From contig JAFOLW010000073.1 of NCBI GenBank assembly GCA_017419165.1, forward strand, positions 41,230 to 105,229: DNA of 64,000 nucleotides, written 5' to 3'. Below, in pieces: positions 1 to 8,052 of this stretch (the stretch's first letter is position 1; each line of letters begins with the position of its first letter). Made by a program: the position numbers and the translations under genes. The stretch comes from Erysipelotrichaceae bacterium. GTDB lineage: Bacteria; Bacillota_I; Bacilli_A; Erysipelotrichales; Erysipelotrichaceae. The notes beneath the pieces were generated by a model. It was not told where the DNA came from, did not search any database, and saw only the letters and a list, made by a program, of their open reading frames with translations.

Positions 1-2
1 AC

Positions 3-725
3 GGCAAACTGAAGGTCGGCCTCAATACCGATGAGCTCGAGCTCATGTGCAAGGGCAAGGATATCGCCAAGGCTTCCAGAAGAGACGTTGCGGTCTATCT
101 TTCCAACAAGCAGACGGCAGCCACGACCGTTGCCACGACGATGCTGATCGCCGACATGGCAGGCATCCGCATTTTTGCGACCGGCGGCATCGGCGGCGTT
201 CACCGCGGTGCGCAGGAGACGATGGACATCTCCGCCGACTTGCAGGAATTCGCCCATACCAATGTCTGTGTCGTTTCCGCAGGATGCAAATCGATCCTGG
301 ACATCGGTCTGACGTTGGAATATCTTGAGACGTTCGGCGTTCCGGTCCTGGGTTTCCAGACGCAGGACTTCCCGGCGTTCTATTGTGAAAAGTCCGGTTT
401 CGGTGTCGACTATAAGGTCAAGGATGCTGCCGAAGCCGCACAGATCCTCAAGACCAAGTGGGAACTCGGTCTCAACGGCGGTGTCTTAGTCGCCAATCCG
501 ATCCCGCACGAATATTCGATGGATCACGAAGTCATCGACAAGGTCATCGATCAGGCTCTTGCCATGTGCAAGGAGAAGGGGATCCACGGCAAGGCAACGA
601 CGCCGTTCCTGCTGGCAACGATCAAGGATCTCACCGGCGGTGATTCTCTGGCTTCCAACCTGCAGCTGGCTTACAACAACGCCCGCGTTGCATCCCGGAT
701 CGCCGTGGAATTCTGTAAAAAATAA
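3..725 (+). CDS. psuG: Pseudouridine-5'-phosphate glycosidase, 5' end cut off by the window
   Basis: The frame is open from base 3, so the start lies upstream of the window. The visible 240 residues cover most of a roughly 300-residue PsuG/IndA protein. The family reversibly splits pseudouridine 5'-phosphate into uracil and ribose 5-phosphate. Visible signatures are ATTVATTM, the glycine-rich FATGGIGGVHRG block, SAGCKSILDIG (its Lys matches the catalytic lysine of E. coli PsuG by family knowledge), NGGVLVANPIP and the C-terminal LTGGDSL. A hairpin terminator follows directly. No pseudouridine kinase is seen downstream, and an upstream one would lie outside the window. Confidence 0.93.
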   Translation, partial: GKLKVGLNTDELELMCKGKDIAKASRRDVAVYLSNKQTAATTVATTMLIADMAGIRIFATGGIGGVHRGAQETMDISADLQEFAHTNVCVVSAGCKSILDIGLTLEYLETFGVPVLGFQTQDFPAFYCEKSGFGVDYKVKDAAEAAQILKTKWELGLNGGVLVANPIPHEYSMDHEVIDKVIDQALAMCKEKGIHGKATTPFLLATIKDLTGGDSLASNLQLAYNNARVASRIAVEFCKK

Positions 726-732
726 TGCTTTC

Positions 733-766
733 GGTACAGGGAAGACCTGTACCTTTTTCTTTTTTT
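733..766 (+). terminator. Rho-independent terminator of psuG
   Basis: Perfect 8-bp stem GGTACAGG/CCTGTACC with a 5-base loop, followed by a long T-rich tract (TTTTTCTTTTTTT). Confidence 0.92.
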
Positions 767-781
767 GAGGGATACGTAAGA

Positions 782-796
782 TATAATGGTATTGCT
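782..796 (+). promoter_or_regulatory. TATAAT promoter giving a near-leaderless mRNA
   Basis: TATAAT at 782-787 is followed by only nine bases before the HAD-gene ATG at 797. Transcription would start about 3 bases before the ATG. There is no Shine-Dalgarno sequence and no clear -35 box. Confidence 0.6.
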
Positions 797-1471
797 ATGA
801 CAAAACTGATTATTTTTGATATGGACGGACTGCTTCTGGATTCCGAGAGGCAGATGTATTCCAAACTGGGCATGGAAGTTTCATCGAAACTGGGCATGCC
901 GGTCAGTCTGGATTTTTTGGCTTCCCTGATGGGCAACGGCTGGGATATCTACGAACGAAGACTGGCCGAGCATATGGGCAAAGATTTTCCGATCGATGAA
1001 TACATGCGCCTTATGCATGAGAGGATCACCTATACGATCGAAAACGTACCGATCCCGATGCGTCCCGGGGCAAGAGAAGTCCTTGATTACTGCAAGAAGA
1101 GCGGATATCTGATGGCGATCGCCACCTCGACGCACAAGAAACAGGCTTACCGGTGTCTGGAAAATGCCGGTATCTTCGATTACTTCGATCACATCATCAC
1201 CGGCGATCAGGTCAGCAAAGGCAAGCCGGATCCGGAGATCTATCTGAAGACGCTGGAACATTTCGGCATCGATGCGGATGAAGCACTGGTCCTGGAAGAC
1301 GGCCACAACGGCTCTCTGGCGGCATTTTCAGCCGGCATCCGGCTGGTGATCGTCGAAGACCTCGCCTACATCAGCGAAGAAGACCGTCAGAAAGCTTATC
1401 TTCATACTTACGATATCCGGGATGTGATCCCGCTTCTCAGGAGCGAGAATGAGGCAGCCGCTGGCGCATAG
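797..1471 (+). CDS. HAD-superfamily phosphatase (beta-phosphoglucomutase-like subfamily)
   Basis: This 224-residue protein is a HAD hydrolase with a helical cap. Motif I is FDMDGLLLDSE near residue 10, motif II is IATST, motif III is the Lys of KGKPDPE, and motif IV is LEDGHNG. The likely role is dephosphorylating a small sugar or nucleotide phosphate. The neighbouring psuG makes a pseudouridine-5'-phosphatase-like role possible, but a terminator separates them, so this is only a suggestion. The start at 797 is chosen because the domain begins there; a longer frame opens at 725 but runs through the terminator. Its end overlaps rarA by 23 bases. Confidence 0.85.
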   Translation: MTKLIIFDMDGLLLDSERQMYSKLGMEVSSKLGMPVSLDFLASLMGNGWDIYERRLAEHMGKDFPIDEYMRLMHERITYTIENVPIPMRPGAREVLDYCKKSGYLMAIATSTHKKQAYRCLENAGIFDYFDHIITGDQVSKGKPDPEIYLKTLEHFGIDADEALVLEDGHNGSLAAFSAGIRLVIVEDLAYISEEDRQKAYLHTYDIRDVIPLLRSENEAAAGA

Positions 1472-2705
1472 ACTGCGTCCCGAGCACCTCGATGACATCC
1501 TCGGCCAGAAGAAGCTGGTCGGGGAGAACGGGATCTTGCGAAAATGCGTGGAACAGGGGCAGATGTTTTCTGCGATCTTTTTCGGTCCGCCGGGTACCGG
1601 CAAGACGACGACGGCCAGGGTCATCGCGAGTGAACTGAAGCGTCCTTACCGGCGTTTCAATGCGGTGACCGGCAACAAGAAAGACCTCGATCAGATCTTC
1701 ATCGAAGCCGGGATGTCCGGTCAGCTGATCCTGATCTGCGATGAGGTCCACCGGCTCAACAAAGACAAACAGGACCTCCTTCTTCCGCACGTGGAAGACG
1801 GTTCGATCCTGCTGATCGGTGCCACGACAGCCAACCCTTATCATTCGATCAATCCGGCCATCCGTTCGCGCTGTCATCTGTTTGAATTCGAAAAGCTGAG
1901 CGATGAGGACATCAAGGAAGGTCTCCTGCATGCCCTGAAGGCAGAAGAGGGACTTAATGGCGGGTACGAGATCGATGAAGATGCGCTGCAGCTGATCTGC
2001 GACTGCGTCAACGGCGACATCCGTTTCGCCTTGAACATCCTGGAGATCTCGGCGATCTTGTGCAGGGATCATCACATCGACAGGGATACCGTTGCGCTCA
2101 ACTGCAAAAACGTCAACAACCGTTCCTTCGGTTCGCAAGACGGCTACTACGATCTGCTTTCGGGTTTTCAGAAATCCATCCGCGGTTCCGATGCCAATGC
2201 CGCCTTGTACTATCTGGCGCTGCTGGCCCAGACCGGAGATGTGACTTCGATCTGCCGGCGTCTTCTGGTCATCGCCTACGAGGACATCGGCCTGGCCAAT
2301 CCGCAGCTGGCTTCGCGGACTTACGCGGCATGTCAGGCGGCGGAATATACGGGTTTTCCGGAAGCCATCATCCCTTTGGGGATCCATGTCATCGATCTGT
2401 GCCTGTCACCGAAATCGCGGACGGGCATGGATGCCATACATAAGGCGGAAGACATCGTAAACGCCAAAGCCTATGAGATGCCCAAATATCTGAAGCTGAC
2501 ACCGGTCGGTCTGTCTGCCGATGAAAGATATTCTTATGAACGTTATGACTGTTTCCACAAGATACAGTATCTGCCGGAAGAGCTCAAGGATCTCGACCTG
2601 TTCCCGGACTTCAATGCCAACCGCTATGAGCAGCAGCTGAAAGCGGTCTATGAGGAACTCAAGAAAAACAAAAGGACTTCAGACCTGAAAGGACTTTACA
2701 GATGA
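1449..2705 (+). CDS. rarA: Replication-associated recombination protein A (AAA+ ATPase)
   Basis: The 418-residue protein matches RarA/MgsA, a clamp-loader-like AAA+ ATPase acting at stalled replication forks. Motifs include RLRPEHLDDILGQ at the start, Walker A GPPGTGKTT, Walker B LICDEVHR (family form is usually DEIHR), sensor ATTANPYHSINPAIRSRC, and the C-terminal tetramerisation region with EDIGLANP and YKYLPEEL-like KIQYLPEEL. Length is normal for the family. It overlaps the HAD gene upstream by 23 bases and acpS downstream by 4 (ATGA), so these three genes are probably co-transcribed. Confidence 0.94.
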   Translation: MRQPLAHRLRPEHLDDILGQKKLVGENGILRKCVEQGQMFSAIFFGPPGTGKTTTARVIASELKRPYRRFNAVTGNKKDLDQIFIEAGMSGQLILICDEVHRLNKDKQDLLLPHVEDGSILLIGATTANPYHSINPAIRSRCHLFEFEKLSDEDIKEGLLHALKAEEGLNGGYEIDEDALQLICDCVNGDIRFALNILEISAILCRDHHIDRDTVALNCKNVNNRSFGSQDGYYDLLSGFQKSIRGSDANAALYYLALLAQTGDVTSICRRLLVIAYEDIGLANPQLASRTYAACQAAEYTGFPEAIIPLGIHVIDLCLSPKSRTGMDAIHKAEDIVNAKAYEMPKYLKLTPVGLSADERYSYERYDCFHKIQYLPEELKDLDLFPDFNANRYEQQLKAVYEELKKNKRTSDLKGLYR

Positions 2706-3037
2706 TCTTAGGAATCGGAACCGACATCGTCGACATCTCCCGGGTGCGGAAAGCGATCTCGAACGCGTTTTTAGCCAAAGTGCTCTCCGGGGAAGAACTG
2801 GAAAAGGCGGCGTCGATGAGCGAAGAACGAAAGATACAGTTCACCGCCGGTCGTTTTGCCGCCAAGGAAGCGATCATCAAAGCGCTCAGCGGTCATGAAG
2901 TACCGGATCTGCGCGATCTGAACATCACCAACAACGAAAAAGGAAAACCGGAGATCGTCTACAAGGACTACAAGCTTGAGATCTCGATCTCCCATGAGAA
3001 AGATTATGCGATCGCTTTTGCGGTCCTGCAGGACTGA
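2702..3037 (+). CDS. acpS: Holo-[acyl-carrier-protein] synthase
   Basis: A 111-residue AcpS-type phosphopantetheinyl transferase, which moves the 4'-phosphopantetheine arm from CoA to apo-ACP for fatty acid synthesis. The start ILGIGTDIVDISR carries the Mg-binding Asp, and FAAKEAIIKAL carries the conserved WxxKEA-like element. The C-terminal SISHEKDYAIAFA is typical. It overlaps rarA by ATGA, implying translational coupling, and an aminotransferase follows 11 bases later. Confidence 0.95.
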   Translation: MILGIGTDIVDISRVRKAISNAFLAKVLSGEELEKAASMSEERKIQFTAGRFAAKEAIIKALSGHEVPDLRDLNITNNEKGKPEIVYKDYKLEISISHEKDYAIAFAVLQD

Positions 3038-3048
3038 GAGGGGGAGAT

Positions 3049-4215
3049 ATGAAATTCGTCAGAAAAAAAGAGAATACGGAACGATATGTCGACACGATCT
3101 TTTCGGTCGTGAATGCCGCCAAGGCCGATCCGCTGGCCATCAATGCGACGGCCGGCTGTCTTTATGATGAGGAAGGAAAGCTTCTGACGTTCAAATGCGT
3201 CTATGACGCCGAAAAAACGATACAGCCGGCGAAGCGGGCGGCTTACGCGTCTTCGCCTTCCGGCAATGCCGATTATATCGATACGATCTCGAAATTCGTC
3301 CTGGACGGCCGGGTCAAAAACCATCATCGGGCGATCGCCACGCCCGGCGGGACCGGTGCCATTGCGACAGCGGTCACGTCCTGTCTTGATGAAGGCGATA
3401 CGATCCTGTATCCGCAGATCGCCTGGGGCAACTACAAGGTCATCGCGGCGGAGCACAATCTGAGATCTCTGACTTACGATGTCTATGATCTCGGGGACCT
3501 GTTTGAGAAGATCGATTCGATCGACGGCAAAGTCTTCCTGATCATCAACTCGCCTTGCCAGAATCCTTTGGGCCAGGCTTACAGCTATGAGGAATGGAAA
3601 AAGATCATCGGCAAGCTCGATTCCCTGGATAAGGAAGTCGTCCTATTGTGCGACATCGCCTATATCGATTATGCGGACGGCGATCCGAAAGCCTACTTCC
3701 CGCTCTTCGATTCGATCGGCGATCACATCCTGGTGCTTCTTTGCGCTTCCTGTTCCAAAGCGTTCTCCTATTACGGACAGAGGCTCGGTGCTCTGATCGC
3801 GGTCAACAACGACGAAGAGTTCCTGGATCATTACATCAATCTCTGTTCAAGACTGGCCAGAGCGACCTGGTCCAACCTCAACAATGCCGCCATGATCAAC
3901 ATCGCCCAGGTGCTCAGCGAGCATCGGAAAGAATACGATGAGGAGCTTCTCGCGGCGAAGAAGATGCTGAAAGAGAGGACCGACCTGTTCATTGGACAAG
4001 CAAAAGAATGTGCGTTAGAATTGTATACGTCTTGCGGCGGTTTCTTCGTGACCATAGCGTATGATGACAACAAGAAACGCGATGAGGATCATCAAAAGCT
4101 CATCGATCATCATATCTACACGATCAAGGTCAACAAGGGCATCCGGGTCGGACTGTGTTCCGTTCCGCTGAAGACCGTCGACGGGCTCGCGTATAAAATA
4201 AAGGAACTTATCTGA
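3049..4215 (+). CDS. PLP-dependent aminotransferase, aspartate/aromatic type
   Basis: This 388-residue protein resembles the AspC/TyrB (class I-alpha) aminotransferases. GGTGAIATA is the cofactor phosphate region, YPQIAWGNYK resembles the PSWxNH element, INSPCQNPLG resembles the GCCHNPTG block, and CSKAFSYYGQR contains the Schiff-base lysine. The likely reaction is amino-group transfer between an amino acid (aspartate or aromatic) and 2-oxoglutarate; the substrate cannot be fixed from sequence. The start has a GGGGGAGAT ribosome site. Its last base overlaps the ATG of the next gene. Confidence 0.85.
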   Translation: MKFVRKKENTERYVDTIFSVVNAAKADPLAINATAGCLYDEEGKLLTFKCVYDAEKTIQPAKRAAYASSPSGNADYIDTISKFVLDGRVKNHHRAIATPGGTGAIATAVTSCLDEGDTILYPQIAWGNYKVIAAEHNLRSLTYDVYDLGDLFEKIDSIDGKVFLIINSPCQNPLGQAYSYEEWKKIIGKLDSLDKEVVLLCDIAYIDYADGDPKAYFPLFDSIGDHILVLLCASCSKAFSYYGQRLGALIAVNNDEEFLDHYINLCSRLARATWSNLNNAAMINIAQVLSEHRKEYDEELLAAKKMLKERTDLFIGQAKECALELYTSCGGFFVTIAYDDNKKRDEDHQKLIDHHIYTIKVNKGIRVGLCSVPLKTVDGLAYKIKELI

Positions 4216-4715
4216 TGGAAGAAAACAAAAACATACAGGACGTTCAGGACGTCAACAACAAACCGCAGTTTGCGATCTTTGACTGGATCGTCTCATTACC
4301 TGTCATCCGCATCGTCAAACCGCTTTACGAATGGAAGAAAGCTTTCTGGATCTATTGCTTCCTAGGCTTTGTATCCACGGTCTCCAACTACGTCTTCACG
4401 ATCGTCTTATCGAGGACGTTCAATCTCTACGGCTCGGTCGCCAACATCATCGCCTGGATGATGTCGACGCTGATCTCGTTCGTGCTGTTCAGGTATTTCT
4501 ACTTTGACCGGACCAACAATTCGTTTTTCAATGAACTGGTGAAGTTCGCTTCCGCGCGTATCTTCACACTGGGTGTCGAGGAACTTTCGATCCTGGTCTT
4601 CGTCGATATCCTGAAATTCGATATCCGTATCATCAAACTGATCCTGATCCCGGTCACGGCGATCTTGAATTATTTCATCTCGAAGATCTTCGTCTTCAAG
4701 AACAAGGAAGAATAA
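4215..4715 (+). CDS. GtrA-like membrane protein
   Basis: A 166-residue membrane protein with about four hydrophobic helices, preceded by roughly 45 cytoplasmic residues. FWIYCFLGFVSTVSNYVF and SFVLFRYFYFDR match the GtrA family, whose members are proposed to help move lipid-linked sugars across the membrane or to serve cell-wall glycosylation. It overlaps the aminotransferase by one base and is followed by a terminator, so it is last in the 797-4715 unit. No glycosyltransferase partner is adjacent. Confidence 0.75.
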   Translation: MEENKNIQDVQDVNNKPQFAIFDWIVSLPVIRIVKPLYEWKKAFWIYCFLGFVSTVSNYVFTIVLSRTFNLYGSVANIIAWMMSTLISFVLFRYFYFDRTNNSFFNELVKFASARIFTLGVEELSILVFVDILKFDIRIIKLILIPVTAILNYFISKIFVFKNKEE

Positions 4716-4723
4716 TAAACAGG

Positions 4724-4754
4724 CAGCCCGTAAGTTCATCTTGCGGGCTGTTTT
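4724..4754 (+). terminator. Rho-independent terminator after the GtrA-like gene
   Basis: CAGCCCGTAAG pairs with CTTGCGGGCTG (11 bp with one G-T pair), followed by TTTTG. Confidence 0.88.
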
Positions 4755-4809
4755 GTAAAAGTGAAACTATGGTGATAAAATTGATTCAAAATACAGTGAG
4801 GTACTGTCT

Positions 4810-5292
4810 ATGAACGAATTACTGAAACTGATCGAAAACAATGCACGGTTTGAAGCGAAAGATCTGGCGGCTTGTCTGGGGGAAGAGGAAGACAAGACAC
4901 TGGAGACGCTGGAGCGCTACCGCAAAGAAGGCATCATCGCCGGTTATCATACCATCATCAACTGGGAGAAGGCCGATGTCGAGATCTCCAAGGCGATCAT
5001 CTTCGTCAGCTGCGTTCCGGAACGTGTCGCCGGTTATGACAAGATCGCCGAGCGGATCTCCCGTTATCCGGAAGTCGAATCTCTGTATCTGATCTCCGGA
5101 AAAGCGGAGTTCTTGCTGCAGGTCAACGGCAAGAACATGCGTGAAGTCTCCAATTTCGTGGCACATAAACTCGCGCCGACGGAAGGGGTCAACGGCACGG
5201 AGACGATGTTCGTGCTCAAGGAATACAAGAAATACGGCGTCTCTTTCTTTGAAGAGACGGGCGAAGGTGAAAGGCTTCTGGTGACGCCATGA
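4810..5292 (+). CDS. Lrp/AsnC-family transcriptional regulator
   Basis: A 160-residue Lrp/AsnC-type protein with a short N-terminal helix-turn-helix (residues about 5-45, ending RYRKEGIIAGYHTIINW) and a C-terminal RAM/AsnC effector domain (about 60-145, including ESLYLISGKAEFLLQV). Members sense amino acids and act as dimers or octamers. A GTGAGGT ribosome site precedes the ATG. It overlaps the next aminotransferase gene by ATGA, so the pair is translationally coupled and the regulator probably responds to that enzyme's substrate or product (inference). Confidence 0.88.
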   Translation: MNELLKLIENNARFEAKDLAACLGEEEDKTLETLERYRKEGIIAGYHTIINWEKADVEISKAIIFVSCVPERVAGYDKIAERISRYPEVESLYLISGKAEFLLQVNGKNMREVSNFVAHKLAPTEGVNGTETMFVLKEYKKYGVSFFEETGEGERLLVTP

Positions 5293-6455
5293 TTTTCGAC
5301 GAAGAGATCAATCAGACCATCCGTTTCATGAAGCCGAGCGGCATCCGCAAGTTTTTTGATATTGCCGCAACGAAAAAAGGCGTCGTCTCTTTAGGCGTCG
5401 GCGAACCGGATTTCATCACGCCATGGCACATCCGGGAGGCGGCTATCCATGCGATCGAAAAAGGGCGGACGTTCTATACCGGAAACAAAGGCCTTCCTGT
5501 TTTGCAGGAGGCGATCTGCGATTATTACAGGCGTAAATTCAATGTCACCTACGATCCCAGAGAGAACGTCATGGTCACGGTCGGCGGATCCGAGGGCATC
5601 GACGTCGTTTTGAGAGCTTTGTGTCAGCCGGGTGATGAAGTCATCCTGCCGACACCGGCTTATGTGGCTTATGCGGCGATCATCGAGATGGCCGGAGCCA
5701 AGGTCGTCGAAGTGGAGCTCAAGGAAGAAGAACGCTTCAAGCTGACGCCGGAGGCACTGAAGGCTGCGATAACGGAAAAGACCAAGGCCGTCATCCTCAA
5801 CTTCCCGGGCAATCCGACCGGCGGCGTCATGAGCAGGGAAGACTACGCCGGGATCGTTCCGATCTTAAAAGAAAGCGGGATCTTTGCGATCACCGATGAG
5901 ATCTATGCGGAACTCACATATGAGGGAAAACACGTCTCTCTGGCGGAATATGACGAAGTCAAAGACCGGACGGTCGTCATCAACGGCTTTTCCAAGGCAT
6001 ATTCGATGACCGGCTACCGTATCGGCTATATCCTTGCCCACAAGGATCTGATCGAAATGTTCAACAAGGTCCATCAGTATACGATCATGTGTGCCAGCAC
6101 ACCGTCGCAATACGCGGCGATCGAAGCGGCATACAACGGCGACGACGACATCGAGGAGATGTTCATGAGTTTCCGCCACCGGCGCAACTACATCGTCAAG
6201 GAACTCAACCGCATCGGTCTCAAGACCCATATGCCGGAGGGAGCCTTCTATGTCTTCCCGTCCGTCAAGTGCAGCGGCATGAGTTCGCAGGAATTCTGTG
6301 AGAAACTGCTGGACGAGGAGAACCTGGCGCTGGTCCCGGGCGATGCCTTCGGCCAGGCGGGAGAAGGCTATGTGCGTATCTCCTATGCCTATTCGCTCGA
6401 GGAGATCAAGACCGCGATCGAAAAGCTGGAACACTTTTTGGCCGTCCATTCCTAA
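5289..6455 (+). CDS. PLP-dependent aminotransferase, class I-gamma (AspB/PatA-like)
   Basis: A 388-residue fold-type I aminotransferase. GVGEPDFITPWHIREAA near residue 35 is the substrate-closing segment, VGGSEGIDVVLRAL the cofactor phosphate site, LNFPGNPTGGVM the Asn/Pro block, and GFSKAYSMTGYRIGY holds the Schiff-base lysine, with the C-terminal Arg in YVRISYAYS. It is likely an aspartate or branched/aromatic amino-acid transaminase. It is coupled to the Lrp-type regulator upstream, an arrangement seen elsewhere in Bacillota, and is followed by a short terminator. Confidence 0.88.
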   Translation: MIFDEEINQTIRFMKPSGIRKFFDIAATKKGVVSLGVGEPDFITPWHIREAAIHAIEKGRTFYTGNKGLPVLQEAICDYYRRKFNVTYDPRENVMVTVGGSEGIDVVLRALCQPGDEVILPTPAYVAYAAIIEMAGAKVVEVELKEEERFKLTPEALKAAITEKTKAVILNFPGNPTGGVMSREDYAGIVPILKESGIFAITDEIYAELTYEGKHVSLAEYDEVKDRTVVINGFSKAYSMTGYRIGYILAHKDLIEMFNKVHQYTIMCASTPSQYAAIEAAYNGDDDIEEMFMSFRHRRNYIVKELNRIGLKTHMPEGAFYVFPSVKCSGMSSQEFCEKLLDEENLALVPGDAFGQAGEGYVRISYAYSLEEIKTAIEKLEHFLAVHS

Positions 6456-6474
6456 GGAACGAAAGTTCCTTTTT
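6455..6474 (+). terminator. Short terminator between the aminotransferase gene and gpsA
   Basis: AGGAAC-GAAA-GTTCCT stem with a stable GAAA tetraloop, followed by TTTT. The stem overlaps the last base of the stop codon. Confidence 0.75.
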
Positions 6475-6482
6475 AAATGGCA

Positions 6483-6488
6483 TATAAT
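6483..6488 (+). promoter_or_regulatory. -10 box of the gpsA promoter
   Basis: TATAAT lies 9 bases after the upstream terminator. The leader is about 16 bases and contains a ribosome site (AAGGAAGGTG) before the ATG at 6511. Confidence 0.6.
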
Positions 6489-6510
6489 GATGATAAGGAA
6501 GGTGAAACAT

Positions 6511-7518
6511 ATGAAGATAGGCGTACTTGGAGCCGGGACCTGGGGCATGGCTTTGGCCAGGATGCTGGCGAACGATGAATATGAAGTGACCGTATGGTCG
6601 GCGATCGAAAGCGAGATCGATGAGCTCTCTTCTTCAAGAGTCCATAAAAACCTGCCGGGCATGGTGATCCCTGACAGCATCGTCTTCACCAAAGAGATCC
6701 GGGAAGTCTGCAAGGACAAGGACATCCTTTTGTCTGCCGTTCCTTCGGTCTTTGTCAGAGGAACGATGGAAAAAGCGGCACCGTTCATTCCGGATGGGCA
6801 GATCATCGTCGATGTGGCCAAGGGCATCGAAGCCAGTACGCTGTTCACGATGTCACAGGTCATCGAAGATGTGCTTTCCGACGGGAAACACGGCAATGTG
6901 AAAGTCGTCGCCTTATCGGGACCGACGCATGCCGAGGAAGTGGCGAAAGACCTGCCGACGACGATCGTTTCCGCCTGTAAGGACATGACGGCGGCGGAAA
7001 AGGTCCAGGACATCTTCATGAACACCTGCATGCGCGTCTACACCAACAAGGACGTACTGGGCATCGAGCTGTGCGGTGCTCTGAAGAACATCATCGCTCT
7101 GGCTTCCGGTATCTCTGCCGGCTTAGGCTACGGCGACAATGCCAAAGCGGCGATCATCACCCGCGGCATGGTCGAGATGACCAGGCTCGGTCTGGCGATG
7201 GGTGCCGACAAGCAGACCTTTGCCGGACTGGCCGGTATCGGTGACCTGATCGTCACGGCGACCTCCATGCATTCGCGCAACAACCGCTGCGGCATCCTGA
7301 TCGGCCAAGGGGTTCCGCCCAAAGAGGCAGTCAAACAGGTCGGCATGGTCGTCGAAGGCGTCAATGCGCTGCCGGCAGCGATGCGGCTGATCGAAAAATA
7401 CGGGATCGAAATGCCGATCACTTCGATGGTCAATGCGATCGTAAATGAAAAAGTCTCTCCGGCAAGTGCCGTCAATGCATTGATGCAGAGAGACAAGAAG
7501 AACGAAATGGATCTGTGA
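6511..7518 (+). CDS. gpsA: Glycerol-3-phosphate dehydrogenase [NAD(P)+]
   Basis: A 335-residue GpsA, which reduces dihydroxyacetone phosphate to sn-glycerol 3-phosphate for phospholipid synthesis in the cytosol. The Rossmann motif GAGTWGMALA starts at residue 7, SGPTHAEEVA is the family signature, and ELCGALKNIIALASG contains the catalytic Lys (TNxDVxGxExxGAxKN region). GLAGIGDLIVTATS and the C-terminal KYGIEMPI are also typical. The start at 6511 has a ribosome site, although the frame is open upstream. The acetyltransferase gene begins at its stop codon. Confidence 0.95.
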   Translation: MKIGVLGAGTWGMALARMLANDEYEVTVWSAIESEIDELSSSRVHKNLPGMVIPDSIVFTKEIREVCKDKDILLSAVPSVFVRGTMEKAAPFIPDGQIIVDVAKGIEASTLFTMSQVIEDVLSDGKHGNVKVVALSGPTHAEEVAKDLPTTIVSACKDMTAAEKVQDIFMNTCMRVYTNKDVLGIELCGALKNIIALASGISAGLGYGDNAKAAIITRGMVEMTRLGLAMGADKQTFAGLAGIGDLIVTATSMHSRNNRCGILIGQGVPPKEAVKQVGMVVEGVNALPAAMRLIEKYGIEMPITSMVNAIVNEKVSPASAVNALMQRDKKNEMDL

Positions 7519-8027
7519 TGATCGAAACGAAAGATCTCCTGCTGGATAAGGCGAAGCTCGCCGATCACAAAAAGATGTATGAAAACGTCTGGCGGCACAA
7601 AGAAGCTGCCCGTTACATGTTCTGGAGGATCAGCGAAGAGGAGAGCGACGCTCTGCCCCGTATGGAAAGGACGATCGCTTTTCAGAAAGATCACGATACT
7701 TATCTGATCTATGAAAAGAAAAGCGGCGAACCGATCGGTTTTGCCGGCATGGAGCGGGTCGATGAGACGACCGTCCGGGAAGAAGGGATCTGTCTGGGGC
7801 CGGATTTCATTTCTAGAGGCTACGGGAAACAGGTCTTACAGGCATTGATCGAGCGGGGAAGACAAGTCTATCAGGCGGAAAACTTCCTGTATTCCTGCCG
7901 GAAAGAAAACACGGCTTCGCGGAAGCTGGCGGAAAGCTTCGGCTTCACAAAGACCGGAGAAGAAGAAAAAGAAGATCCCCGGGACGGATCTTCCTATACG
8001 ATGTATCATTTCAAAAAGAAGATCTGA
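7518..8027 (+). CDS. GNAT-family N-acetyltransferase (RimJ/RimL-like)
   Basis: A 169-residue GNAT protein. The acetyl-CoA loop is GLCLGPDFISRGYGKQVLQAL-like, with the R/Q-x-x-G-x-G/A core given by SRGYGKQ, followed by CRKENTASRKLAESFGF, the typical helix after beta 5. It probably acetylates a small molecule or an amino terminus; the substrate is unknown. Its ATG shares a base with the gpsA stop (TGATG), so the two are coupled. A GTG three bases upstream is an alternative start. It ends in a bidirectional terminator shared with the convergent dehydrogenase gene. Confidence 0.85.
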   Translation: MIETKDLLLDKAKLADHKKMYENVWRHKEAARYMFWRISEEESDALPRMERTIAFQKDHDTYLIYEKKSGEPIGFAGMERVDETTVREEGICLGPDFISRGYGKQVLQALIERGRQVYQAENFLYSCRKENTASRKLAESFGFTKTGEEEKEDPRDGSSYTMYHFKKKI

Positions 8028-8042
8028 CGGTCTTCTTTTTTT
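8016..8042. terminator. Bidirectional terminator between convergent genes
   Basis: GAAGATC-TGAC-GGTCTTC hairpin, with T7 on the + strand and a T5 run on the - strand. It ends the acetyltransferase gene and the HTH/dehydrogenase gene, which converge here. Confidence 0.85.
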
Positions 8043-8052
8043 CATTGCGGGA